Assembly: GCA_964505265.1 (NCBI GenBank)
Contig: CAZDGN010000019.1
Span: forward strand, 1-31,265
Length of the DNA: 31,265 bases
Direction of reading: 5' to 3'
DNA from: CAILUF01 sp964505265
GTDB lineage: Bacteria; Pseudomonadota; Alphaproteobacteria; Rickettsiales; UBA1997
Below the pieces are notes generated by a model that had not been told where the DNA came from, did not search any database, and was given only the letters and a program-made list of their open reading frames with translations. Positions 17,214-25,300 of this stretch are shown here, piece by piece; positions within the stretch are counted from its first letter, which is position 1, and each line of letters begins with the position of its first letter. A program made the position numbers and the translations under genes.

Positions 17214-19079
17214 ATGTCGCAAAATCACTTTAACTCCAAAAAAATTACTCTAGGTCCATTCCCATCTTCAGAAAAATTTTATGCTCAAAGCACAAGATTT
17301 CCAGATGTAAAGGTGGCTTTAAGACAAATTAATTTGAGCAAAAAATCTGACAATAAAAATTTTTTGGTCTACGACACATCAGGCATTTATACCGACCAAA
17401 ATCAAATCGATAAAATCAACCTTAATAACGGCCTACCAAAACTTCGAAAATCATGGATTTTAGAGCGTGATGATGTTGAATATTATCAAGGTAGGCAATT
17501 ACGCTATGAAGACAATGGACAAAATATTGCTGATCACAAAAAAGTTCCCGAATTTGATTCAAAAAATCATTTACCACTAAAAGCCAAAAAAGGTAAAATT
17601 CCTACACAAATGGCATATGCTAGAGCCGGCATTATTACAAAAGAAATGGAATATATCGCAATTCGTGAAAATATCGCCAGAGAAGAAAAGTATTTACAAC
17701 AAAAAAACCCAGCCAAAAAATTTTTAGGCGAAAAATTTACAGCAAAATTTCCTAATTTTATTACCGCTGAATTTGTTAGAGACGAAATCGCCTGCGGTCG
17801 AGCTATAATTCCTGCAAACATTAACCACCCAGAAAGCGAGCCAATGATTATTGGTCGTAATTTTTTAACCAAAATTAATGCAAATATTGGTAATTCAGCA
17901 ATTTTTTCATCGGTAGAAGAAGAGGTGGAAAAAATGATTTGGGCAACCAGATTCGGTGCCGATACCCTTATGGATTTATCAACAGGCAGCAATATTCATA
18001 ATATACGCGAATGGATTATTCGCAACTGCCCCGTTCCAGTTGGAACCGTACCAATATATCAGGCTCTGGAAAAAGTAGGAGGAATTGCCGAAGAGCTAAC
18101 TTGGGAAATTTATCGCGATACTTTAATTGAGCAATGCGAACAAGGTGTTGATTATTTTACAATTCATGCTGGAGTGCTTTTGCCATATATTCCATTAACC
18201 GCCAATCGCACCACAGGAATTGTTTCTAGAGGCGGATCAATTCATGCCAAATGGTGTTTGGCTCATCATAAAGAAAATTTCTTATACACTAATTTTGAAG
18301 AAATATGTGAAATCTTAAAACAATATGATGTTAGCTTTTCACTTGGTGATGGTCTTCGTCCCGGCTCAATTAACGATGCCAATGACGAAGCTCAGTTTTC
18401 TGAACTCAAAACCCTAGGCGAATTAACTAAAATCGCTTGGAGCCACGATTGTCAGGTAATGATCGAGGGTCCAGGACATGTTCCGATGCATTTAATCAAA
18501 GAAAATATGGAGCTTCAACTTGAACTTTGTCACGGGGCTCCATTTTACACCCTAGGACCCTTAACCACGGATATCGCTCCAGCTTATGATCACATCACAT
18601 CGGCAATTGGTGCTGCCATGATTGGCTGGTTTGGCACCGCAATGTTATGTTATGTAACTCCAAAAGAGCATTTAGGTCTGCCCAACAAAAATGATGTTAG
18701 GGCGGGTGTTATTGCTTACAAAATTTCCGCTCATGCTTCAGATTTGGCAAAAGGAAAAATTATTGCCAAAGAACGAGATGATGAATTATCAAAAGCACGA
18801 TTTGAATTTCGCTGGGAAGATCAATTTAATTTAAGTCTCGACCCCGAAATGGCAAAATCTTACCATGATGCGACTCTTCCAGCCGAAGGTGCAAAACTAT
18901 CTCATTTTTGCTCGATGTGTGGTCCTAAATTTTGTTCGATGAAAATTTCTCAAGACGTCCGAGACTTTGCCAAAAAAAATAAAACTGCAGATGAATTGGA
19001 GATTGAAAAGGGGATGGAAGAAATGAGTGAAAAATTTCGCAAATCTGGCTCCAAAATTTACAATGATAAACCAATCTAA
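17214..19079 (+). CDS. thiC: Phosphomethylpyrimidine synthase
   Basis: ThiC is a radical-SAM enzyme that rearranges aminoimidazole ribotide to hydroxymethylpyrimidine phosphate, the pyrimidine half of thiamin. At 621 aa it is full length. Diagnostic stretches include GRQLRYEDNGQN near the N-terminus, MDLSTGSNIHNIREWIIRN, TIHAGVL, SRGGSIHAKWCLAHHKENFLY and MIEGPGHVPMH. The C-terminal iron-sulfur motif CxxCxxxxC is at C566, C569 and C574. A TATAAT promoter lies close upstream and there is no TPP riboswitch. No other thiamin gene is in the window. The enzyme is unusual in obligately host-dependent Rickettsiales, so its presence suggests a less reduced lifestyle. Confidence 0.96.
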   Translation: MSQNHFNSKKITLGPFPSSEKFYAQSTRFPDVKVALRQINLSKKSDNKNFLVYDTSGIYTDQNQIDKINLNNGLPKLRKSWILERDDVEYYQGRQLRYEDNGQNIADHKKVPEFDSKNHLPLKAKKGKIPTQMAYARAGIITKEMEYIAIRENIAREEKYLQQKNPAKKFLGEKFTAKFPNFITAEFVRDEIACGRAIIPANINHPESEPMIIGRNFLTKINANIGNSAIFSSVEEEVEKMIWATRFGADTLMDLSTGSNIHNIREWIIRNCPVPVGTVPIYQALEKVGGIAEELTWEIYRDTLIEQCEQGVDYFTIHAGVLLPYIPLTANRTTGIVSRGGSIHAKWCLAHHKENFLYTNFEEICEILKQYDVSFSLGDGLRPGSINDANDEAQFSELKTLGELTKIAWSHDCQVMIEGPGHVPMHLIKENMELQLELCHGAPFYTLGPLTTDIAPAYDHITSAIGAAMIGWFGTAMLCYVTPKEHLGLPNKNDVRAGVIAYKISAHASDLAKGKIIAKERDDELSKARFEFRWEDQFNLSLDPEMAKSYHDATLPAEGAKLSHFCSMCGPKFCSMKISQDVRDFAKKNKTADELEIEKGMEEMSEKFRKSGSKIYNDKPI

Positions 19080-19197
19080 CTCTGAATTGAATATTATAAC
19101 AAAAAATAACTTTATAAAAACTTCTCTTATTTTGTCATTTTTTTATATATTTGATTTTTTTTTAAAACTAATTTGTTAAATAAAATTTTTACGTTAG
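19080..19197. other. Intergenic AT-rich spacer after thiC
   Basis: AT-rich sequence with stops in the plus-strand frames. No convincing terminator hairpin, promoter or RNA is visible. It is followed by the open frame at 19198. Confidence 0.4.
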
Positions 19198-19455
19198 AAT
19201 TTTTGTAAATTTTTTCTTAAATCATTTTTTAAATTTATAAAAAAATCTTTTTTATCCAAAATCGGCGAAGTTACCCTTAGAGGCAGTATCGCAAGGGCAA
19301 CCATATATACTTGCGGGCATATTGTTATTGCTATGACTTGTAACAAGTTAATTACTCAAACTTCGATTGAACTTGCAACACTTGATGCCATCATCGAACC
19401 AATTATTAACGGATTTTGGTTTTTCTTTTTAGATAGAATTTGGTCAAAAAAATAA
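19198..19455 (+). CDS. DUF2061-like small membrane protein, start codon unresolved
   Basis: An open frame ending in TAA at 19453-19455 encodes about 85 residues after the stop at 19195-19197. The conserved part reads GEVTLRGSIARATIYTCGH, then an IVIAMTCNKLIT helix, ATLDAIIEPIINGFWFFF and a terminal LDRIWSKK. This resembles the DUF2061 pattern: a basic start, two helices, a Glu in the second helix and a terminal (H/D)-x-x-W. No in-frame ATG, GTG or TTG precedes the conserved part, so either a rare start (ATA at 19237 or ATC at 19261) is used or the start has been lost by mutation. Function of the family is unknown. Confidence 0.45.
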   Translation, partial: NFCKFFLKSFFKFIKKSFLSKIGEVTLRGSIARATIYTCGHIVIAMTCNKLITQTSIELATLDAIIEPIINGFWFFFLDRIWSKK

Positions 19456-19547
19456 ATAAAAAATATTTTGTTATATAAAATCTAAAGATTATAATTTGAA
19501 TTAACGATTTTAAACTATAATTTATAATAATCTTATTTTTTATAACC

Positions 19548-20894
19548 ATGGAAGTTCAAACTAAAAATATTCTTGATAAAAAACTTTTGAAAGAATTCGA
19601 ATTATTCTTTCCGAAAGAATTACTTAATAAAAATGTTAATGACTATATTGAAAAGGTCAAAGGAACGTATAATTTAAAGGGTTTTCGCAAAGGTCAAGTT
19701 CCTGCCAATATTATCAAAGAAAAACATGGTGAGGCAATTTTAGCAGATGAATTGGAAAAGTTATTAAAAGAAAATATTAAAAAAATTATTAAGGAAAAAG
19801 ATTTAAAATTGGCACTAGAACCTAAAGTTGATATCAAAAAAATTGCATTAGATCTTGATCTAAGTGCGAATATTACTTTCGAAATTTTTCCTGAAATTCC
19901 TGAAATTGAATTAGCTAAAATCAAACTAACTAAAAGAGAAGCCGAACTTAGCGATGCAGAAATCTCTGAAGAGGTAAAGAAATTTGCTAAATATTTTTGC
20001 AAATGGACCAAGCAAGAACAAGGCTATAAAGCCAAGCTTAACGATGCCGTAAAAATCGACTATGTCGGCAAAATTGATGGCGAAGAATTTGAAGGCGGAA
20101 GCGCCAAAGATTATCAATTAGAGCTTGGTTCAAAATCATTTATCGATGATTTTGAGGATCAACTAATTGGCAAAAAAGCTGGAGATAAAGTAAATGTTAA
20201 GGTTAAATTTCCAAAAGATTATCATTCCGAAAAATTTGCAGGCAAATCCGCGGAATTTGCGGTTTTAATTCATGAAATATTGGTTGCTGAAATTCCAGAA
20301 ATAACCGACGAATTTACCAAAGAAAAACTTGGTTTAGATAGCTCAAAATTACTACAAGAGAATATTAAAAAAGAGCTAGAAAAGCGTAATAATGAAATGT
20401 CGGTCGAGGCTTTTAAAATTGAATTATTTGAATTTTTAAATAAAAAATATGATTTTGAATTACCGAAAGGCTTAATTGAGGCACAAACTAAATCTCTTTG
20501 GCACGATACCGAAGAAGAACTAAAAACCAATCCAAATAAATTTAAAAACGAAAAAGAAAAAAACAAAGCATACGAAGAAAAAGAAGAATTGGCAAAAAAA
20601 ATGATTCGATGCTCAATGATTTTATCTAAAATCGCTACAGATAATAAAATTGAAGTCAAAAAAGAAGATTTTGATGCAGAAATTCAAAAAACCTTAGCCC
20701 GATTCCCAGGACAAGAAAAGCAAGTAATTGAATATTATCAAAAAAATCCGCAAGCAATTGAAAATATTCGCTTGACCCTGATTGAATCTAAGGCGATAGA
20801 ATTCATTATTTCTCAAGAATCAGTTGAAAAGAAAAAAACTTCTTTTAAAGATTTCGAAAAATTTTACAAAAAAATTCTCGAATCCTTGAAATAA
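19548..20894 (+). CDS. tig: Trigger factor (ribosome-associated chaperone and prolyl isomerase)
   Basis: Trigger factor binds near the ribosome exit tunnel and helps nascent chains fold. The 448-aa protein has all three domains: the N-terminal ribosome-binding domain with the signature GFRKGQVP (about residues 45-52), a central FKBP-type PPIase domain starting at NDAVKIDYVGKIDG (about 165-245), and a helical C-terminal domain. Several TATAAT-like hexamers occur just upstream, so a promoter is likely but cannot be fixed in this AT-rich spacer. The usual clpP and clpX neighbours do not follow; a decayed methyltransferase does. Confidence 0.94.
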   Translation: MEVQTKNILDKKLLKEFELFFPKELLNKNVNDYIEKVKGTYNLKGFRKGQVPANIIKEKHGEAILADELEKLLKENIKKIIKEKDLKLALEPKVDIKKIALDLDLSANITFEIFPEIPEIELAKIKLTKREAELSDAEISEEVKKFAKYFCKWTKQEQGYKAKLNDAVKIDYVGKIDGEEFEGGSAKDYQLELGSKSFIDDFEDQLIGKKAGDKVNVKVKFPKDYHSEKFAGKSAEFAVLIHEILVAEIPEITDEFTKEKLGLDSSKLLQENIKKELEKRNNEMSVEAFKIELFEFLNKKYDFELPKGLIEAQTKSLWHDTEEELKTNPNKFKNEKEKNKAYEEKEELAKKMIRCSMILSKIATDNKIEVKKEDFDAEIQKTLARFPGQEKQVIEYYQKNPQAIENIRLTLIESKAIEFIISQESVEKKKTSFKDFEKFYKKILESLK

Positions 20895-20905
20895 TTATAA
20901 TAACA

Positions 20906-21868
20906 AATAAGTTAAAATTAATTTCTTTATTTAGTGATGCTTGGGGTTTAGATTTAGGTTTTCACAAGGCTGGATTCGAAACTATCTGGGCCAATTAATT
21001 TGATAAAAATATTTGAGAAACATTTAAACATAATTTTCCAATCAGATTTTTGGATCAAAGAAATATTTGTAAAATTTCTAATGATGAAGTTCCAAATTGC
21101 GATGGAATTATTGGCGACCCTCCTTATCAAAGCTGGAGCTGGAATGGGTTTAAACGACCAAAGGAGGTAAAGTTTTTTGAATAAATTCGCATTTCAAAAG
21201 CCAAAAAACCACTATTTTTTCTTGCAGAAAATTTTCCTGGGATTTTATTGCCAAAACATCGAGAAGCTATCGAATCTATTTTAGATGAGTTTCGAAAGTT
21301 AGAATACAATGTAAGTTATTTTTTACTTAATACCCATAATTACAGAATTGCCCAAGATAGAAAAAGAGTTATAATTGTTGGTTATCATCAAAAATTAAAT
21401 AAAACTTTTACCCCACCCAAACCTTTACTTCCAAGACCAAATTTACAAGAAATAATTGCCGATTTACCCGAAGCAAAACCCGCTCTTGATAAAAATTATG
21501 CTAATAAAAAAGAAGATTTATTATTTGCAAATCACGAATATTTTGTGGGAGGCTTTTCTTCAATTTTTATGTCACGAACTCGCGTAAGAAATTGGGACGA
21601 ACCGAGCTTTACCACTCAGGCAGGGGCAAGATATACGCCACTTCATCCTCAAACTCCGAAAATGCAATTAATTGAACAAAATAAAAGAGTTTTTGTAAAA
21701 AGCCAAGAGCATTTATATCGAAGATCGTCAGTGAGAAAATGTGCAAGAATTCAAAGCTTTCCCGATGATTTTGTTTTCAAATATAAAAATGTTAGCAACG
21801 GCTATAAAATGATTGGCAATGCCGTAGCGGTTAATTTTGCCACGGCAATAGCTAAAAATTTACGATGA
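20906..21868 (+). pseudogene. C5-cytosine DNA methyltransferase, decayed
   Basis: One continuous frame encodes a C5-MTase-like protein interrupted by TAA (20996-20998), TGA (21014-21016) and TAA (21182-21184), with no frameshift and no start codon. Motif I reads LFSDAWGLDLGF instead of LFSGAGGLDLGF. Motif IV reads GDPPYQSWS where the catalytic Cys of GPPCQS is Tyr. Later parts are well kept: motif VI-like LAENFPGIL, motif VIII QDRKRVIIVG, the target-recognition region with SRTRVRNWDEPSFTTQAGARY, motif IX RKCARIQSFPDDF and motif X MIGNAVAVNFA. The piece from 21248 remains open, but it lacks the SAM-binding and catalytic halves. The cognate nuclease is not visible. Confidence 0.88.
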
Positions 21869-21886
21869 TATTTATTTGAAAATTAA

Positions 21887-22828
21887 TTAATTTATTTTTA
21901 TTTTCCATTTTTTTGACAAATATTCTTCGACCCCCATTCTTTCCGAAGAATTCAAACTTCTGCTAAAAATTATGATTTCACCAATAAATCCAGTATACCA
22001 ATTTTGTGTCCATGAACGATTAAAATAACAAATATTTAAAATACCATTACCTATTGAAATGACTGCATTTGCACTAGAAGAGACCTTTAATTCGCCATCC
22101 ATAAATATTTTTGATCCGTCATCATTGCCTGATTGAAAAGTAAAAATATGTGGAATATTTAAAACATTTGAAAAACCGGTCCAAATTAGATTGGATGGCA
22201 ATATTCTGACCCAACTTCCCGAATAACCAACCGCAAAATTTACTGAATCAACACCCGAAAGAAAATATTGATAAGGAATTGAATAAGCGGGTGACACCGA
22301 TGGCGTTCCAGGTGCAGTTCGTTTATCAACTACAAAAACTGTTACATCGGTTTTGCCGTTAAGAAAACTCCCATTAAATGAAAACGAATCCCCCGTTCCA
22401 TCGTTTTTACCATCAAAATATAAAGAGGGCAAGCCACCGATTGAATTAGAAATGTATTTTGGTTGTTTACTTAATGTTGTCTGAATAACATCATTGCCAT
22501 TGATTAATTTATTTAAAGTCTCAACATTATTCCATTTTTGTATTGGCTGATTTTCTGAAATATTTTTATAAAAATCATAACGATTTGGAACTACACTTGT
22601 ATTATAATATGAAAAGGCATTTTCATTGGTTGTTTCAAGCCAAACCTCTAAATCATCAATTCGTTTGACTCTGGAATTTAAGGTTAAATTTCTGGCAGTT
22701 GTAATTTTATAATCCTCATATAAATCCATGCCACTAGATATTCCTGAAACCAAAATCCCAATAATAATAATAATTATTGAGACTTCTATTAAAGTGAAGG
22801 CTTTATATTCTGGCAAGAATTTTTGCAT
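21887..22828 (-). CDS. Pseudopilin-like protein with C-terminal LamG-like domain (paralogue 3)
   Basis: The third member of the family seen at 12643 and 13578, 313 aa. The leader is MQKFLPEYKA followed by FTLIEVSIIIIIIGILVSG: prepilin cleavage before F11, Ala at -1, Glu at +5. The globular domain keeps LEVWLETTNENAF, QPKYISNSIGGLPSLYFDG, then a strand-rich middle with DVTVFVVDKR and KIFMDGELKV, and ends with YTGFIGEIIIFSRSLN...VEEYLSKKWKI, the LamG-like signature. It starts 4 nt after the dapE stop, so it is probably co-transcribed with dapE. It converges on the methyltransferase pseudogene. Confidence 0.76.
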   Translation of the reverse strand: MQKFLPEYKAFTLIEVSIIIIIIGILVSGISSGMDLYEDYKITTARNLTLNSRVKRIDDLEVWLETTNENAFSYYNTSVVPNRYDFYKNISENQPIQKWNNVETLNKLINGNDVIQTTLSKQPKYISNSIGGLPSLYFDGKNDGTGDSFSFNGSFLNGKTDVTVFVVDKRTAPGTPSVSPAYSIPYQYFLSGVDSVNFAVGYSGSWVRILPSNLIWTGFSNVLNIPHIFTFQSGNDDGSKIFMDGELKVSSSANAVISIGNGILNICYFNRSWTQNWYTGFIGEIIIFSRSLNSSERMGVEEYLSKKWKIKIN

Positions 22829-22832
22829 AAAC

Positions 22833-24035
22833 TTAAATTTGTTTTAGAATTTCTAAATAAATTTTTTGGAGATTTTCTATTTCCGAAATTAAAGCAAATT
22901 CATCAATTTTATGAGCAGTTTCGTTAACCAAGCCAATCTCAACAACCTCAGCATAATCCTTGATAAATCTGGCATCAGAAGTGCCTCCTGTGGTGCCCAA
23001 AACTGGAGTCATTCCACAAATTTTCTGCACCGATTCTTTAGTAATTTTTGCCAATTTTTTTGGCTTTGACAAAAATGCCTCGCCACTTAATCGATAATTC
23101 ATTTTATATCTACCAATAAAATCGGCTTTCGGCAATAATTTATCAACTGAATCCTGTATATCATCAATTTTTTGCCCTACAGTTTTTTTTAAGGCATATT
23201 CAACAAAATCAATAATATCTTGAGCCTTATGCATATCGTTAAAACGAATATTAAAGGCACAATGAGCTTTTGAAGGAATAACATTCGAACCTAAATTTTC
23301 GGTGCCAATATCTGTAAATTCAAGGTTGCTTGGGTCAAAAAATTCGGTGCCATTATCCATTTTTTGATCTTTTAAAACTTTGCATAAATTGATAAGCATA
23401 GTAATCGGATTTAGAGCAATATCTGGATAGGCGACATGACCTTGTTTACCATAAATTTCGATGCTAAAACCAATCGAACCTCGACGACCAATTTTAATCA
23501 TCTCACCTAACTTATTTGGATTTGTTGGTTCGCCGACCAAGCAATAAGTAATCGGTAAATTATTTTCTTGCATCCATTGCAAAACTTTTTTGGTGCCGTT
23601 AACACTATCATTCTCTTCATCATTAGTTATTAAAAAACCAATGCCAAAATCAGGATTTGGATTTTGCTTCAAAAATTCAGCAACCGCACTTATAAAGGCT
23701 CCGATAGCGCATTTCATATCGGAAGCGCCACGCCCATAGAGTTTATCACCATCAATTTTGGCCTCAAATGGGTCAAACCGCCATTTAGATTTATCGCCCT
23801 CTTTTACAACATCGGTATGTCCTGCAAAATAAATGGTTTTATCGGCTTTTTTTGGATTATAAATAGCATGAAGATTATTGACTTTGTAGGAACCATCGCC
23901 CTCAAACTCAATAATTTTGCACTCGAAACCTAAATTTTGTAAGGTTTTTTTGAGCAATTCTAAAATCTCGGGATTATTGCCACTGTAGGATGGAATGCGA
24001 ATCAATTGTTGCGAAAAATCGATTGATGAAATCAT
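22833..24035 (-). CDS. dapE: Succinyl-diaminopimelate desuccinylase
   Basis: DapE hydrolyses N-succinyl-LL-diaminopimelate in the lysine and peptidoglycan precursor pathway. It is a 400-aa M20-family metallohydrolase. Zinc ligands and neighbours are visible: FAGHTDVV (His, Asp), GRGASDMKCAIGAF (bridging Asp), LITNDEENDSVNGTKKV (catalytic Glu pair), and GTTGGTSDARFI near the C-terminus, which is specific to DapE among M20 enzymes. The dimerisation domain lies in the middle (about 180-290). Its presence implies meso-DAP synthesis and therefore a cell wall. A pseudopilin gene follows after 4 nt on the same strand. Confidence 0.93.
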   Translation of the reverse strand: MISSIDFSQQLIRIPSYSGNNPEILELLKKTLQNLGFECKIIEFEGDGSYKVNNLHAIYNPKKADKTIYFAGHTDVVKEGDKSKWRFDPFEAKIDGDKLYGRGASDMKCAIGAFISAVAEFLKQNPNPDFGIGFLITNDEENDSVNGTKKVLQWMQENNLPITYCLVGEPTNPNKLGEMIKIGRRGSIGFSIEIYGKQGHVAYPDIALNPITMLINLCKVLKDQKMDNGTEFFDPSNLEFTDIGTENLGSNVIPSKAHCAFNIRFNDMHKAQDIIDFVEYALKKTVGQKIDDIQDSVDKLLPKADFIGRYKMNYRLSGEAFLSKPKKLAKITKESVQKICGMTPVLGTTGGTSDARFIKDYAEVVEIGLVNETAHKIDEFALISEIENLQKIYLEILKQI

Positions 24036-24145
24036 AATTTAAGAAATTATATTAAATTTATTAAATAGCTATTTTAATGATTTAATTTTTAAAAAATAGG
24101 GTTGATTTTCAATGAATAATGATTTGTAAATTTTAATTGAATAAA

Positions 24146-24493
24146 TTATTTTGTAGCAGGGAATAAATGTCTAACTATGATCCAAACAACGCCAACAACC
24201 TTGGCAAATCCAACGGTAATTAAGAAGTTTAAAGTGATAGGTTCTAGATCAAGACATATCCTTGCTCCCCACAGAGTTGCGAACATTAAAATTGTAAAAA
24301 TTATAAGATACAATCGTAAAATTCCTGACCAATCCTTCTTCATCTTCATATTTTCTTCTTTATGACGATGACCCTGTTCCCTACCATAATCTACAATGAC
24401 AACCCTTTCCTGATCCTCAAAAGACCAATCTTCTACTGATTCAAGATTTTCAAAATCATTTATATTGGTTGGGTTAAATTTTAGTGGTTTCAT
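24146..24493 (-). CDS. Two-helix membrane protein, candidate toxin of a PanAT pair
   Basis: I choose the ATG at 24493, 10 nt after the PanA stop, giving 115 aa; an alternative TTG at 24520 would overlap it by 17 nt. The N-terminal half is soluble and acidic (NPTNINDFENLESVEDWSFE), with a basic HRHKEENMKMKKDW linker. Two hydrophobic helices follow: about residues 61-78 (LRLYLIIFTILMFATLWG) and about 86-108 (TLNFLITVGFAKVVGVVWII). I recognise no family. Position directly after a DUF4065 gene is where toxins of the hyper-promiscuous PanA antitoxin lie, and some known PanA-neutralised toxins are membrane proteins. The toxin call rests on that context and remains inference. Confidence 0.5.
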   Translation of the reverse strand: MKPLKFNPTNINDFENLESVEDWSFEDQERVVIVDYGREQGHRHKEENMKMKKDWSGILRLYLIIFTILMFATLWGARICLDLEPITLNFLITVGFAKVVGVVWIIVRHLFPATK

Positions 24494-24503
24494 CGTGGTT
24501 GAC

Positions 24504-24950
24504 CTACAATATATTTTCAACTCTTCTTGCGAAATAAATCCTTATAAGATCTAAATTCATTTCCGTATTCCATTTAGCCTCTTCTTGCACCATTAAATGC
24601 CATGGAGAACCTTCACTATGAGACCAAGAAGATAGTTTCCCCGCGGGAACGCTTCCCCATTTTTCTACAGTTTTTTCTAAAATATTTATCGCTTCTTCAT
24701 CGCTAATAGATTCAATTTTATCTCGCTTGATATCTTTAATTGCTTCAAATTTTTTGTGAACCTTTGGAAATACTGGACCATATGGCCATAATTTAGGCTT
24801 TTCATCCATATCATAAATTTCTTCGATGCCATTTATTAAACAAAAACCAACAAAAAGATATAATAATTTTTGTATTTTGGTGTTGTTGACTTCGTAACCA
24901 TTTTTATTGCATAAAAACACGATGTCTTTGGCGATTTCAAGGGTTTTCAT
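24504..24950 (-). CDS. PanA/DUF4065 (Panacea) domain protein, likely antitoxin
   Basis: A 148-aa single-domain protein with the clear DUF4065 landmarks in order: AKDIVFLCNKNG, then TKIQKLLYLFVGFCLINGIEEIYDMD, KLWPYGPVFPKVHKKF, and SSWSHSEGSPWHLM. The domain, called Panacea, serves as antitoxin in many toxin-antitoxin systems with unrelated toxins. A small membrane protein gene follows after 10 nt in the same direction, the usual antitoxin-toxin order. Upstream there is a 10-bp direct repeat, TTTAACTTAT, at 24970-24979 and 24993-25002 that could be an operator, though the region is AT-rich. Confidence 0.82.
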   Translation of the reverse strand: MKTLEIAKDIVFLCNKNGYEVNNTKIQKLLYLFVGFCLINGIEEIYDMDEKPKLWPYGPVFPKVHKKFEAIKDIKRDKIESISDEEAINILEKTVEKWGSVPAGKLSSWSHSEGSPWHLMVQEEAKWNTEMNLDLIRIYFARRVENIL

Positions 24951-25073
24951 AGTTTTTATATTTAAAAAATTTAACTTATAATTTTGAATTATTTTAACTT
25001 ATTAACAAATTTAAAATCAATAGAATTATTTATAAATTATTTTGAAATAATCCAAAGTAAATCTAAAAAATTA

Positions 25074-25277
25074 TTAGTTTTTTGCGGAATTTTTGGAATT
25101 GGAATCGAATTTTTTTACCGCCCAAATTAGTGCCACAACCCAGCCGAAAAATGTCCAAGCCAAAAATAAATTTAAAACAAAAATTGCCGTGGAGTCAATA
25201 TGTTCACGACCTAGAGCGATTATAAATGGAAGAAAATAAATTACGAAAATTAGAATTAAAGCTAAAAAGCTTTCCAT
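25074..25277 (-). CDS. Superinfection immunity family small membrane protein
   Basis: A 67-aa protein made of two membrane helices: residues 4-24 (FLALILIFVIYFLPFIIALG) and about 32-52 (IFVLNLFLAWTFFGWVVALIW), then a charged tail. The pattern YFLPFIIALGR, a short loop with TAIFVLNLFLAWTFFGWVVALIWA, is that of the Imm_superinfect family, named after phage T4 Imm, which blocks DNA entry of a second phage. Most bacterial members are uncharacterised housekeeping-like proteins, so phage defence should not be assumed. It starts 23 nt after the sucB stop on the same strand and may be its operon partner. Confidence 0.75.
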   Translation of the reverse strand: MESFLALILIFVIYFLPFIIALGREHIDSTAIFVLNLFLAWTFFGWVVALIWAVKKFDSNSKNSAKN

Positions 25278-25300
25278 AAAATCGCTCCATATTTATAAAA

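Noticed and set aside
17567..17992. 141-aa minus-strand open frame inside thiC
   Set aside because: Exact antisense shadow of conserved thiC coding sequence, with low-complexity composition and no recognisable domain.
20996..21184. Recoding of UGA as Trp to rescue the C5 methyltransferase
   Set aside because: Two UAA stops are also in frame, the catalytic Cys is lost, and UGA ends the response regulator here, so decay is the better explanation.
24970..25002. TTTAACTTAT direct repeat as a definite PanA operator
   Set aside because: A 10-bp AT-only-style repeat with 23-bp period is easily found by chance here; kept only as a side note.
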